Below are positions 26,786-35,534 of a stretch of 39,168 nt of DNA, piece by piece (within the stretch, counting starts at the first letter, position 1; every line of letters starts with the position of its first letter). Made by a program: the position numbers and the translations under genes. A model generated the notes under the pieces. That model did no database searches and was not told the origin of the DNA. It was given only the letters and a program-made list of their open reading frames with translations. The stretch is taken from contig CAJXUB010000015.1 of NCBI GenBank assembly GCA_913061125.1, positions 1-39,168 on the forward strand, in the 5' to 3' direction. The stretch is from an uncultured Flavobacteriaceae bacterium (lineage in GTDB: Bacteria; Bacteroidota; Bacteroidia; Flavobacteriales; Flavobacteriaceae).

Positions 26786-28544
26786 AGGTGAAATTCAAGG
26801 TCAGTCCTGTATTCTGGCTCACCGGTCGGCAAATTCCACCAACACACAACAACCCACCTCGTTGGCGCCCATAGTTTAACGCCAATCGTGTGGCTCCTTT
26901 CGTGTAGCTGCCTCCAACGTTAAAGAAGTGAATTTTTGTGTCTTGAATAATTTTACTGTCTTCATAATTATAGGAATCGTTGAAGTAAATTCCGAATTTC
27001 GAATTAAAAAAATACTCCACGGTTCCGCCCAGCCAATTGCGCGCGTCATCATTGGTAGAAAGGTGTTGCAATTCCAAACGGACAGAATTTCCCTTAGAAA
27101 ATTTGTAGGTGCTCTCAGCGACACCGATCCATGCTCTAACTTTGCTACCGTCTGCTTTGGATTCAAGATAACTTTTATTATAGAAGACATTTATAAATGT
27201 GAAAATTGATCTTAAACGACGGTTCCATTTTTTTCTAATTTCCACATTCAAATCAGTATACAATTTGTTTTTAAAATTTAAAAATTCAGTTTCGTAAGTC
27301 AAATCATCACTTACAAAGTATGGAATGCCATTGGGGTCCGAATAGTTGTTGGCCAGGCTGGCCCAATAGGACATGTTAATGTTTAATTTGGTGCCGTATT
27401 TGCCCCCAAAAAAGCTGCCCTTTTTGAAGTTGTAAAACAAATCGACAAATTGGCCAATTTCTCCAGCCTTGATGAGTGGCGATTCATAATTTTCGATAAA
27501 CAAACCGGGTTGAGATTGGTACAAGTAAATATTGGCTAAGGTATAATCGTGTTGTTTTGACAGGGCAGGTAAATAATTGACACTCAACTGGTTTGTGGGG
27601 TTGTTATTGGCATTTCCAAAAGCTCTTTCAGAAAATAATCGCATGTTTTCAAGTCGTCTGAAGTTGTAGCTTACTCCAAATCCTTTTTGACTGTAACCTG
27701 CTGTCCAGCTTACAGCATTGCCCTCAAAAGTTTGATTTTCTGAAAACGATACGGTATTGGGAATGATGTTATTTAATCTGATATCGTCACTTTTTGCAAC
27801 GTATTCAAAATCAGTGTAAAAATTAGAATGAGAAAAATTAAGTCGGCCCGAAAATGAATTGACAATATTTGGAACAGCGTCAACCGAAAGATTTTCCAAG
27901 TTTCGGTAGTCCTCTTTTTTGCCAACATAACTCAAGCCCAAGAGCAAATTACTAGATCGCATTATGTTAAGAGCGTTAGTAAGATCCAACTCTGCATTGG
28001 CACCGAATATTTCGCCTTCAGATAAATCAAACCCTTTCCGTTGTTTTCCGTACAGGGTTGTAATTCGAAACGCATCGTGGGGTGAAAATACCATTTTTGC
28101 TCCAAACAGCGCCGTGTTAATTCCAAGGGCTCTGTCCTCCCAAGCTCGTAGAATGAGACCGCTGCCAAATTGAGCATAATAGTGCCCCAGTGTAAAATCA
28201 AGAGATTTTGTTTTATATCGTAAATAATAGGTGGCCAATTCCAAGTCTTCATCATAGAGTTCACTGTTGTTCAGGAGATTTTTTGGGGCATAACTTTCCA
28301 ATTGAATCCCAGTTGAAAAACGGTCAGATATGGTGTAGTCCAGTCGCAAAAAGTTAGTCGTTCTTAAGTGCTCGTCTTCCTCAAAATCGCCAAATTTTGA
28401 ATCGTTCACATACCATTGTGAGTTGGATTCGAAACTGACCGTTAAATTACTTTTTAGGGTTTTAAAAACGGACTCATTCGTTTCTTGGCTGTGGAGTAAA
28501 AATCCTCCAACTAAGAGAAGGATTATTGATAATCGTTTTGTCAT
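26775..28544 (-). CDS. DUF6029-family outer-membrane beta-barrel-like protein
   Basis: A 589-residue envelope protein without known function. A Sec signal peptide ends near LLHSQ. The rest is rich in alternating aromatic/hydrophobic strands with polar turns, as in outer-membrane barrels: WYVNDSKFGDF, LGHYYAQFGSGLILRAWEDR, LYGKQRKGFD and a final strand LTLNFTSTF ending in Phe. The only cysteines are Cys567 and Cys572 in CVGGIC, just before the last strand, so they should be in the last outer loop. The motif GRQRGG precedes them. The gene follows a TlpA thioredoxin gene by 36 bases in the same direction, with an Omp28-like lipoprotein divergent beyond it. Strand count and pore function are not established. 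Confidence 0.82.
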   Translation of the reverse strand: MTKRLSIILLLVGGFLLHSQETNESVFKTLKSNLTVSFESNSQWYVNDSKFGDFEEDEHLRTTNFLRLDYTISDRFSTGIQLESYAPKNLLNNSELYDEDLELATYYLRYKTKSLDFTLGHYYAQFGSGLILRAWEDRALGINTALFGAKMVFSPHDAFRITTLYGKQRKGFDLSEGEIFGANAELDLTNALNIMRSSNLLLGLSYVGKKEDYRNLENLSVDAVPNIVNSFSGRLNFSHSNFYTDFEYVAKSDDIRLNNIIPNTVSFSENQTFEGNAVSWTAGYSQKGFGVSYNFRRLENMRLFSERAFGNANNNPTNQLSVNYLPALSKQHDYTLANIYLYQSQPGLFIENYESPLIKAGEIGQFVDLFYNFKKGSFFGGKYGTKLNINMSYWASLANNYSDPNGIPYFVSDDLTYETEFLNFKNKLYTDLNVEIRKKWNRRLRSIFTFINVFYNKSYLESKADGSKVRAWIGVAESTYKFSKGNSVRLELQHLSTNDDARNWLGGTVEYFFNSKFGIYFNDSYNYEDSKIIQDTKIHFFNVGGSYTKGATRLALNYGRQRGGLLCVGGICRPVSQNTGLTLNFTSTF

Positions 28545-28580
28545 TTTGTGTTAACTATATAGCTCTATTAATTAAACAAA

Positions 28581-29063
28581 TTAATCAGCAATTTTTAAAA
28601 TTTGGTTGTATAGTTCGGTTTCGTAACCCGGGGTGTAACCGGTATGTTTATACATAATTTTTCCCTGTTTAATCACAGCCGTAAAAGGGACTGTACTTAC
28701 ACCAAATGCCCGCTTCAAATCACTGTTTTCGTCCAATAAAATTTCAAATTCCCAATCCTTTCCATTGATCATGGGTTTAATGCGTTTTGATGTTCTTGAG
28801 TCATCTATAGATACGGCGTACAGCGTGACGTTTGTATCGTCTACCCAGTCGTCGTAAACCTCGGCAATAGCATCCAATTCGTTCTTGCAGGGTACGCACC
28901 AAGTGGCCCATAGCGATATGATTAATAAATCGTGTTTTTCAGCCATTTGTTTGGTGGTTACAGTTTGGCCTGAAAGAGTTTTGAGAGTGATATCTGGAAG
29001 GGCGTTTTGGGATTGGGTAAATAGAGGAATCGTAAGTAATATAACATAAAAATATTTGTTCAT
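28581..29063 (-). CDS. TlpA/ResA-like periplasmic thioredoxin
   Basis: A thiol-disulfide oxidoreductase with a Sec signal peptide (about residues 1-19, ending TQSQ), so the thioredoxin domain is exported. The active site is Cys56-Val-Pro-Cys59 in LWATWCVPCKNEL, and the cis-proline loop is STVPFTAV (Pro126). These are the only cysteines. The opening PDITLKTLSGQTV is typical of the AhpC/TSA-TlpA group. The length of 160 residues means a minimal TlpA domain with no extra region. It is the first gene of a two-gene unit with DUF6029 and is divergent from the Omp28-like gene across 133 bases. Reducing partners are not in the window. Confidence 0.92.
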   Translation of the reverse strand: MNKYFYVILLTIPLFTQSQNALPDITLKTLSGQTVTTKQMAEKHDLLIISLWATWCVPCKNELDAIAEVYDDWVDDTNVTLYAVSIDDSRTSKRIKPMINGKDWEFEILLDENSDLKRAFGVSTVPFTAVIKQGKIMYKHTGYTPGYETELYNQILKIAD

Positions 29064-29196
29064 TGTTGCTTAATTAAAATTAAACAGTAAATTTACAAAT
29101 TATATAACAAAATTGACATTTATTGATTTAAATTCAAAAAAACAATACTTTTTTTGTGAATTTTAATTTTAAAATGCAATTAATCATTCTTTTTTT
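29064..29196. promoter_or_regulatory. Divergent control region between tlpA-like and Omp28-like genes
   Basis: A very A+T-rich 133-base gap. It contains an imperfect inverted repeat at 29133-29160 (TTCA + A run facing T run + GTGAA), but no exact TAnnTTTG on either strand. Both promoters must lie here and may be regulated together. Confidence 0.35.
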
Positions 29197-30558
29197 ATGA
29201 AATCTATTTTTAATTACTCCATTTTTCTGGCCACACTATTGGTTTTGTCTTGCTCGGGCGATGAAAGTGCCGGACCAACCAATCCCAACCCCGGGGGTGG
29301 TGGAAGTCAAGGAGATGTTACAGCAATTACTTTGAGTACAACAGTTCAATACTTTAACAACACCACACCTGTGGGGTTTATCGTCAAGGACAATCTCAAC
29401 AACTCTGTAACCAACCAGTCTACACTTACTGCTAATGGTGAAACCATAACAAACCCACATCTTTTTGAGACCCCTGGGACATACACCATTGTGGCCACCT
29501 ATGAAGAATTGACTTCCAACACCCTTGAAATAACAGTTGAAGATAATCCGCCAACATCCATCGTTTTGTTTTTCGATCAAGAAAGTTATCTCATAAACGA
29601 ACAAGGCGTTTTTTCGGTCAAAGATAACTTCAATAACATCGTAACTTCTGAAGCTGAAGTTACGGTTAATGGTGATTTGGTTACAGACAACCCTCATGTT
29701 TTTGATGAAGCTGGATCTTTTGAATTTGTAGCGACTTACGAAGGGTTAACCTCAAATGCCGTTTCGTTTGAAATCCTGGATCCATCGGATTACAGCGACA
29801 CTTCTTCTTTTGACAGCTCTGGCGCACCATCCAACTTCACTAAAAAAGTCCTTCTGGAGGACTTCACAGGAACTTGGTGTCCTAATTGCCCGCCAGCAGC
29901 ATCAGCTGTGGCAAGTGCTGTTAATGGTTCAACAATTTTTGGTGTGGGATACCACTGGGGAGACCCAATGGAAATCCCCGAAACCAACTTTTGGACCAAC
30001 CATTATAATGTGACAGGATTCCCAACAGTCTATGTCAATGGACCTGATACTCGATGGGATTTTCCAGATATGACTCAAGTTGATGGGGAGTTGGCCGAAG
30101 AGGCCTCCGTTGGTTTAGCTGTAGAAGCAGCCGTTATTGGTGGGAAATTGGATCTGGAAGTGAAGGTTGGATTTAAGACTACCCCTTCAGAAGAAGTCAA
30201 ACTGATGATTTATCTCATCGAGGGCTCTGCAACTTCTAACTCTGCCCAAGCAGGATCATCGCAGGGGACTAGTTATGTTCATAAGGATATTTTAAGAGAG
30301 GTTTATACCGATCAACTTGGAGATGTTATCCCTGCCTCCAACACTACAGCAGGAGGTGTTTACACAAGAACCATAACAGGACTTGACATCCCCACAAGTG
30401 CCTCAGACTTCAATGATTTGAAAGTTGTGGCTTATGTTCGAAACACCTACACCAAAACATTTGTGGATTACTTTAATGAAACCCACGAAAATTCTCCCCA
30501 CTACGATATTTATAACGTCCAGGAAGTTCACGTTGGTGAATCTGCTTCGTTTGACTAG
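29197..30558 (+). CDS. Omp28-like lipoprotein with Ig-like repeats and thioredoxin-like domain
   Basis: A 453-residue outer-membrane lipoprotein. The signal ends LVLSC with lipid-bearing Cys19, followed by SGDES and a Gly/Pro linker (25-40). Two tandem Ig-like repeats of about 75 residues come next (43-116 and 121-195); each contains VKDN-NN, then VNG or ANG, then PH-F, then VATYE-LTSN. The third part (about 205-450) resembles Omp28-related proteins: LLEDFTGTWCPNCPPAA carries Cys218 and Cys221, followed by YNVTGFPTVYVNG with a cis-proline-like site, so it is a thioredoxin-like fold. There are no other cysteines. The acidic residues after Cys19 could act as a surface-export signal. Function is unknown; the neighbouring TlpA and DUF6029 genes suggest a redox role. 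Confidence 0.85.
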   Translation: MKSIFNYSIFLATLLVLSCSGDESAGPTNPNPGGGGSQGDVTAITLSTTVQYFNNTTPVGFIVKDNLNNSVTNQSTLTANGETITNPHLFETPGTYTIVATYEELTSNTLEITVEDNPPTSIVLFFDQESYLINEQGVFSVKDNFNNIVTSEAEVTVNGDLVTDNPHVFDEAGSFEFVATYEGLTSNAVSFEILDPSDYSDTSSFDSSGAPSNFTKKVLLEDFTGTWCPNCPPAASAVASAVNGSTIFGVGYHWGDPMEIPETNFWTNHYNVTGFPTVYVNGPDTRWDFPDMTQVDGELAEEASVGLAVEAAVIGGKLDLEVKVGFKTTPSEEVKLMIYLIEGSATSNSAQAGSSQGTSYVHKDILREVYTDQLGDVIPASNTTAGGVYTRTITGLDIPTSASDFNDLKVVAYVRNTYTKTFVDYFNETHENSPHYDIYNVQEVHVGESASFD

Positions 30559-30572
30559 TCAGGTTATGTCGA

Positions 30573-30618
30573 AAAAAAATAAGCCACACTAATTCAGTTT
30601 TAGTGTGGCTTTTTTATG
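30573..30618. terminator. Bidirectional terminator between Omp28-like gene and pruA
   Basis: An 11-bp perfect stem (30581-30591 with 30601-30611) with a 9-base loop. It is followed by Ts on the plus strand, and on the minus strand by Ts complementary to the A run at 30572-30579. It can end both convergent genes. Confidence 0.92.
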
Positions 30619-30634
30619 TTTCTAACTTTTTAAA

Positions 30635-32260
30635 TTAATCTAAAAAAGGATATTTGTAATCTTCTGGCGAGACAAAAGTTTCTTTTATAAGTCTTGGCGA
30701 AACCCAACGCAGTAAATTTTGCGCCGACCCGGCTTTGTCATTGGTACCCGAGGCACGAGCACCACCAAAGGGTTGTTGCCCCACAACAGCACCAGTGGGC
30801 TTATCGTTGATGTAAAAATTACCCGCCGAATTTTCTAAAATCTGTGTGGCTGTTGCAGCGGCATAGCGGTCTTTAGAAAACACTGCACCTGTAAGAGCGT
30901 ACTCACTCGTTTGATCAATCAGGTGAAGCGTATCCTCAAAAGCATCATCCTCATAAATGTAAACGGTAATTACTGGGCCGAAGAGCTCCGTACACATCGT
31001 TTCGTAATGCGGATTTGTCGTTAAAATAACTGTAGGTTCAATAAAATACCCTTTAGATTTATCATAATTTCCGCCTGCGATAATCTCAACTTCAGAATCT
31101 TTTTTGGCCCGATCAATATAACTTGCGATTTTATCAAAAGACCCCTCGTGAATGACGGCTGTCATAAAGTTTGATAAATCTTCCGGGCTTCCCATTTTGA
31201 TGGACGAAATATCCTCTAACAAAGAGGTTTTTACATCCGACCAAAGACTTTTTGGAATGTAGGCACGCGATGCTGCGCTGCATTTTTGACCTTGAAATTC
31301 GAAGGCACCTCGGACTATTCCTGTGGCGACTTGCTTGGGGTTGGCCGAGGGGTGTGCAACGATGAAATCTTTTCCGCCTGTTTCCCCCACAATTCGAGGG
31401 TAGGTTTTATAGTTGTGAATATTATTTCCGATTTGTTTCCAGAGTTCTTTAAATACGAATGTGGATCCTGTAAAGTGTAATCCAGAAAAATCGGGACTGG
31501 AAAGTACGGTTTCGGAAATCATAACGGGGTCGCCAAAGACCACGTTGATGACCCCTGGAGGTACTCCGGCTTCTTCGAAGATGTCCATAATAATTTTAGC
31601 AGAAAAAACTTGACTGTCGCTGGGTTTCCAAACAACTACATTTCCCATTAAGGCCATACAAGCGGGTAGGTTTCCTGCAATAGCCGTAAAGTTAAAAGGG
31701 GTTACAGCGTAAGTGAACCCTTCGAGCGGTCTGTATTCAATGCGGTTCCAAGCTTGGGCGGTGCTTTGTGGTTGATCGCTGTAAATTTCAGTCATGAATT
31801 GGACATTAAACCTAAGAAAATCAATGAACTCACAAGCTGCGTCAATTTCTGCCTGATGAACCGTTTTGGATTGAGCCATCATGGTGGCAGCATTAATTTT
31901 AGCGCGGTACGGTCCAGCAATAAGTTCTGCTGCACGGAGGAAAATTCCTGCCCGTTGTTCCCAAGGCATTTGAGACCATGTTTTTCGAGCTTCGAGTGCT
32001 GTAGAGATGGCCTCTTCCACATGCGATTGGTTGGCCAGGTGATAGGTTCCAACAATATGCTGATGATCGTGGGGGGGCGACACGGTTTGCGTATTCCCGG
32101 TTGTTATTTTTTTTCCATTAATAAGTAACGGAACGTCTATGGTTGAATTATACATCGATTTGTAGGCCTCCAACACTCGATCTCTTTCTTTTGAGCCGGG
32201 TGCATAGGACAGTACGGGTTCGTTTTGAGCAACGGGTACTTTAAAAAATCCTTTTCCCAT
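30635..32260 (-). CDS. pruA: L-glutamate gamma-semialdehyde (1-pyrroline-5-carboxylate) dehydrogenase
   Basis: Oxidises glutamate semialdehyde to glutamate with NAD+, the second step of proline breakdown. The 541-residue aldehyde dehydrogenase carries the catalytic Cys327 in EFQGQKCSAASRAY and the general base Glu293 in IVGETGGKDFIVAHP. The N-terminal block EPVLSYAPGSKERDRV and FNFTAIAGNLPACMALMGN are typical of the stand-alone P5C dehydrogenase (eukaryote-like ALDH4 type), not of the bifunctional PutA. It follows apaG after 72 bases. The proline dehydrogenase partner is not in this window. Confidence 0.95.
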   Translation of the reverse strand: MGKGFFKVPVAQNEPVLSYAPGSKERDRVLEAYKSMYNSTIDVPLLINGKKITTGNTQTVSPPHDHQHIVGTYHLANQSHVEEAISTALEARKTWSQMPWEQRAGIFLRAAELIAGPYRAKINAATMMAQSKTVHQAEIDAACEFIDFLRFNVQFMTEIYSDQPQSTAQAWNRIEYRPLEGFTYAVTPFNFTAIAGNLPACMALMGNVVVWKPSDSQVFSAKIIMDIFEEAGVPPGVINVVFGDPVMISETVLSSPDFSGLHFTGSTFVFKELWKQIGNNIHNYKTYPRIVGETGGKDFIVAHPSANPKQVATGIVRGAFEFQGQKCSAASRAYIPKSLWSDVKTSLLEDISSIKMGSPEDLSNFMTAVIHEGSFDKIASYIDRAKKDSEVEIIAGGNYDKSKGYFIEPTVILTTNPHYETMCTELFGPVITVYIYEDDAFEDTLHLIDQTSEYALTGAVFSKDRYAAATATQILENSAGNFYINDKPTGAVVGQQPFGGARASGTNDKAGSAQNLLRWVSPRLIKETFVSPEDYKYPFLD

Positions 32261-32332
32261 GATTTGTGATAAATAAAATATTAGCGGTTAAATTTACAAT
32301 TTATGACGGAAAAGGCCATGCCCTTGACACGA

Positions 32333-32719
32333 TTAATTTTGCGCAAATTGGGTGTAAAGTCTAAAGTTTGGTATTGTAACTTCAAGCGTTGAATTATCAG
32401 ACAAACAGTGCATGAAATAGACTCCATTCATTGCTCCAAGAGGGGATCGTAAATGACATCCAGACTTGTAGCTGTAACGTTCCATTGGAGCTATGATGGG
32501 TTGCTCCCCAACAACTCCGTCCCCCTCCACAATTTCTCTAACATTTAGGGCATCCAAAATGTGCCATTTCCTTGAAATTAATTGAACGGTTTCTTGGCTA
32601 TTGTTGTCAATTGTGATCTTGTAACTAAACGCATAATACAGGTTTTGCTCTCTAAAAAAGGTACCTTCAAAGTTCGATTGAACGGATATTTTTATGCCTT
32701 TGGTTACTTGTTGTATCAT
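32333..32719 (-). CDS. apaG: ApaG protein
   Basis: A small single-domain protein of 128 residues with a fibronectin-III-like beta-sandwich fold. The family was linked to Co2+/Mg2+ efflux in enterobacteria, but its biochemical role is not settled. Recognisable parts are TKGIKISVQSNF at the start, FSYKITIDNNSQETVQLISRKWHI in the middle, and VVGEQPIIAPMERYSYKSGC and LGAMNGVYFM near the end. It lies 37 bases after the T9SS plug gene and 72 bases before pruA, all on the minus strand, possibly as one transcript. Confidence 0.94.
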   Translation of the reverse strand: MIQQVTKGIKISVQSNFEGTFFREQNLYYAFSYKITIDNNSQETVQLISRKWHILDALNVREIVEGDGVVGEQPIIAPMERYSYKSGCHLRSPLGAMNGVYFMHCLSDNSTLEVTIPNFRLYTQFAQN

Positions 32720-32756
32720 GTTTGAGTTAAGTCAATTAAAAAAAATATCTAATGAA

Positions 32757-33998
32757 TTAATTCGTCATTTGGGTAGAATTTGCTTCGCCCATTCCAATGA
32801 GTTTGTCGTATCTCGCTCCCAAATCACGGTAATAAACCACAACTTTATAGTTATTTTCTGTAACATCGAAATTCCCACTAATAGCACCTTCCTGCAAGAT
32901 ACCTTCGTTGTTAATAAGCACGTATTTGTAATTATAAAATCCTTGTTTCATGAGCATGGTACATTCGTAAACGCCCTTTCTTTCATTGTATGTCATTCGA
33001 TTATTTTCTGTTGCGCTAAAGTTGTTAAACCCGCCAAAAACATAAACCGATGCTTGCAAAAATTCGTCTGATAAGAGTGAAAAATGAACAAAAGTGTAGT
33101 CGGCCTCAATACTCGGATTTTGACGGTCCAATACGGTTACTTTAAACCCGCCATTGATGTCCGGATTGTAAGTGTATTTCTGACGAAAGCGTTCCACGTC
33201 GGTGTATAAATAACTGTGATACAACTCCTGTAAATCAATAAATTGAACGCCTAAATTGGTACCTCTAACGTCTTTATTTTCAAAAAATAAATATTCATTA
33301 CCACCCCAAAAAAGTGAGGCGTTGGTGTATCGAAAAACCAATTTGTTTCCCAAAATATATTGGGGTTTTAAGCCAGAAATGGCCGTTTTCAAATTGTTGT
33401 TTTGAACGACTGTGGTTTTGATGGTTTCCATCGGATTATTGAAATTAAACCCCTTAGGTACCACATTGAAATCCACAGATTGTGATGAGTTTATCAGAGA
33501 TACATCTCTGGAGCGTCTAATTTGTACGCCAACATTGGCCAAAGGTTCCATGATCATAAATTTACGACTGAATACCAGCTCGTCGTAGTCGTCAAAAATT
33601 TTAATGAGGTAGTTTCCAGATACTTTGAGGCGTGTTTGTTGGTTTGGAATTTGCAAGCGATAGTGCGAGTAAATTTGATAGGTATTAAACGAGTTTTCAT
33701 AATTTACAATTCTTAAATTATCCAAGCCGTCCAAATATTCTTGCTTCATGAGCTGAGATGGGGTCCAATCGTGGTTAAAATGCTCTATGGTGTAATAAAA
33801 ATCTTCTTCCAAATTATTTAATACATCAAATTCCAAATACAAGCGATCGTAGAGGTTTGCGATGGGCAAACCTGATGCATCTGGAGTCGTTCCAAACGTA
33901 ATGGTTTTGATGTCCTGTGGCGGGGGCGTTTCTTCCACTTGACTGTGCAGTCCCCACTGAAAACATATAAAAATAGAAAATAATTTGAGGTAACGCAT
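32757..33998 (-). CDS. Type IX secretion system plug protein (DUF5103 family)
   Basis: The family is known for the plug that closes the periplasmic side of the SprA translocon pore when no cargo is present. The product of 413 residues has a signal peptide ending near GLHSQ, then VEETPPPQDIKTITF, and the segments YYTIEHFNHDWTPSQLMKQEYL, DNLRIVNYENSFNTYQIYSHY and FSRKFMIMEP, which mark this family. A beta-rich second half (GGNEYLFFENKDVRG, FGGFNNFSATENNRMTY) completes it. A longer reading frame starts at 34028, but ATG at 33998 places the signal peptide properly and is preferred. It is divergent from nqrA. Confidence 0.85.
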   Translation of the reverse strand: MRYLKLFSIFICFQWGLHSQVEETPPPQDIKTITFGTTPDASGLPIANLYDRLYLEFDVLNNLEEDFYYTIEHFNHDWTPSQLMKQEYLDGLDNLRIVNYENSFNTYQIYSHYRLQIPNQQTRLKVSGNYLIKIFDDYDELVFSRKFMIMEPLANVGVQIRRSRDVSLINSSQSVDFNVVPKGFNFNNPMETIKTTVVQNNNLKTAISGLKPQYILGNKLVFRYTNASLFWGGNEYLFFENKDVRGTNLGVQFIDLQELYHSYLYTDVERFRQKYTYNPDINGGFKVTVLDRQNPSIEADYTFVHFSLLSDEFLQASVYVFGGFNNFSATENNRMTYNERKGVYECTMLMKQGFYNYKYVLINNEGILQEGAISGNFDVTENNYKVVVYYRDLGARYDKLIGMGEANSTQMTN

Positions 33999-34105
33999 GT
34001 TAATTAAACTAACGGTAAATATAGACAAAAATTATGGGACTAAATCAATGTAAATTTTAACAAAAAAATCCATTTAAATGTTATGACAAATGCACTTTTA
34101 ATTTG

Positions 34106-34113
34106 TAAATTTG
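34106..34113 (+). promoter_or_regulatory. nqr operon promoter -7 element
   Basis: TAAATTTG matches TAnnTTTG exactly, 38 bases before the nqrA start. A weak TTATG lies about 20 bases upstream in place of a clear -33 TTG. Confidence 0.5.
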
Positions 34114-34151
34114 CACGATTTTAAGATTCAATTACCAACAACCAAAGTCAT

Positions 34152-35507
34152 ATGCCCAAAGACATACGAATTAAAAAAGGTCTTGACATCAGATTAGTAG
34201 GTGAGGCAGCCCAGACCCTGTCGGCGGCCATAAAAAGTAACTACTATTCCATTCGACCTGAAGATTTCCACGGAGTAACTCCCAAGTTAGTTGTAAAAGC
34301 AGGTCAAAAAGTCAAAGCCGGTGAACCCTTGTTTTTTGATAAATCCAATGAAGCCGTTGTGTTTGTTGCGCCCGTTTCTGGAGAAGTTATAGAAATTTCA
34401 AGAGGGGAAAAACGCCGCATTTTAGAAATCAAGATTCAAGCGGATCAAAAAATAGCATTTGTATCACATGATAAATTGAGCGTAGAGAGCGCCAAAGCAG
34501 AGGATATTACATCACTTCTTTTAGCTTCGGGTTGTTGGCCATTTGTAAAACAACGGCCTTACGACATTATAGCAGACCCAGCTCGAAAACCAAAATCGAT
34601 TTTTATATCTGCACACGCCACAGCGCCATTAGCTGCCGATTATAATTTTACGCTAAAAGGTAAAGAAAATGAGCTTCAGGCCGCCGTGACCGCCCTGTCA
34701 AAACTGACAGATGGCACCGTTCATGTGGGCGTTCCGAAAGACAGTCACTCGCCGTTCACAAACTTGGAAAATATAACCACCCACCGCCTGTCTGGGCCCC
34801 ACCCATCGGGTAATGTTGGCACCATGATTAACAAGCTCGATCCCATAAATAAAGGCGAAACCGTTTGGACCGTAGCACCTCAAGATCTGGTCATTATTGG
34901 GGAGTTGTTTTTGACTGGAAAATTTAACGCCGAACGTACCGTGGCCATGGTCGGTTCTCAAATTCAAGAGCCAAGATATCTTACCACACGAATTGGAAGT
35001 GAAGTTGCTACCATGATTTACGATAGAGGAATTCAGAAAGATGCACATGCTCGAATTATTTCTGGAAATGTTCTAACAGGAAAAGAAATCAAACCGGATG
35101 GTTTTTTAGATTTTTACAACGACGTCATCACGGTCATTCCAGAGGGTGACGATTACGATTTCTTTGGATGGAACAAACCTGTGTTTAATAAAATTTCAAC
35201 TTCAAGAGCATTGACTTTCTCTTGGCTAACGCCCAAAAAGAAATACGATTTAAATACAAACACCAATGGCGAACACAGAGCTTTTGTGCTAACGGGGTCT
35301 TATGAAGAAGTATTTCCATTAGATATTTATCCGCTTCAAATCTTGAAAGCTTGCATGTACAAAGATTTGGATGAGATGGAAGCTTTGGGGATGTATGAAG
35401 TTGCGCCAGAAGATTTTGCTTTGACAGAATTTATTTGTGTGTCAAAACAACCGCATCAAGAAATTATCAGAGAAGGATTAGACCTGATGATTAAAGAAAT
35501 TGGATAA
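34152..35507 (+). CDS. nqrA: Na+-translocating NADH:quinone reductase subunit A
   Basis: A cytoplasm-facing subunit of the Na+-pumping NADH:quinone oxidoreductase. The 451-residue protein begins with the lipoyl-like fold KGLDIRLVGEA, then GVTPKLVVKAGQKVKAGEPLF and VVFVAPVSGEVIEISRGEKR. GPHPSGNVGTMINKLDPINKGE and KPDGFLDFYNDVITVIPEGD are conserved in NqrA. It has no cofactor motif of its own and is thought to help form the quinone site with NqrB. It is the first gene of the operon, 27 bases before nqrB. Confidence 0.97.
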   Translation: MPKDIRIKKGLDIRLVGEAAQTLSAAIKSNYYSIRPEDFHGVTPKLVVKAGQKVKAGEPLFFDKSNEAVVFVAPVSGEVIEISRGEKRRILEIKIQADQKIAFVSHDKLSVESAKAEDITSLLLASGCWPFVKQRPYDIIADPARKPKSIFISAHATAPLAADYNFTLKGKENELQAAVTALSKLTDGTVHVGVPKDSHSPFTNLENITTHRLSGPHPSGNVGTMINKLDPINKGETVWTVAPQDLVIIGELFLTGKFNAERTVAMVGSQIQEPRYLTTRIGSEVATMIYDRGIQKDAHARIISGNVLTGKEIKPDGFLDFYNDVITVIPEGDDYDFFGWNKPVFNKISTSRALTFSWLTPKKKYDLNTNTNGEHRAFVLTGSYEEVFPLDIYPLQILKACMYKDLDEMEALGMYEVAPEDFALTEFICVSKQPHQEIIREGLDLMIKEIG

Positions 35508-35534
35508 CAATTCATTTTAAAACTAAAAAAAAGA

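Noticed and set aside
32334-32341. TAATTTTG on the plus strand inside the apaG 3' end
   Set aside because: Matches the -7 consensus, but no TTG at 17-23 bases upstream and no plus-strand gene follows. Such 8-mers are expected by chance in A+T-rich DNA.
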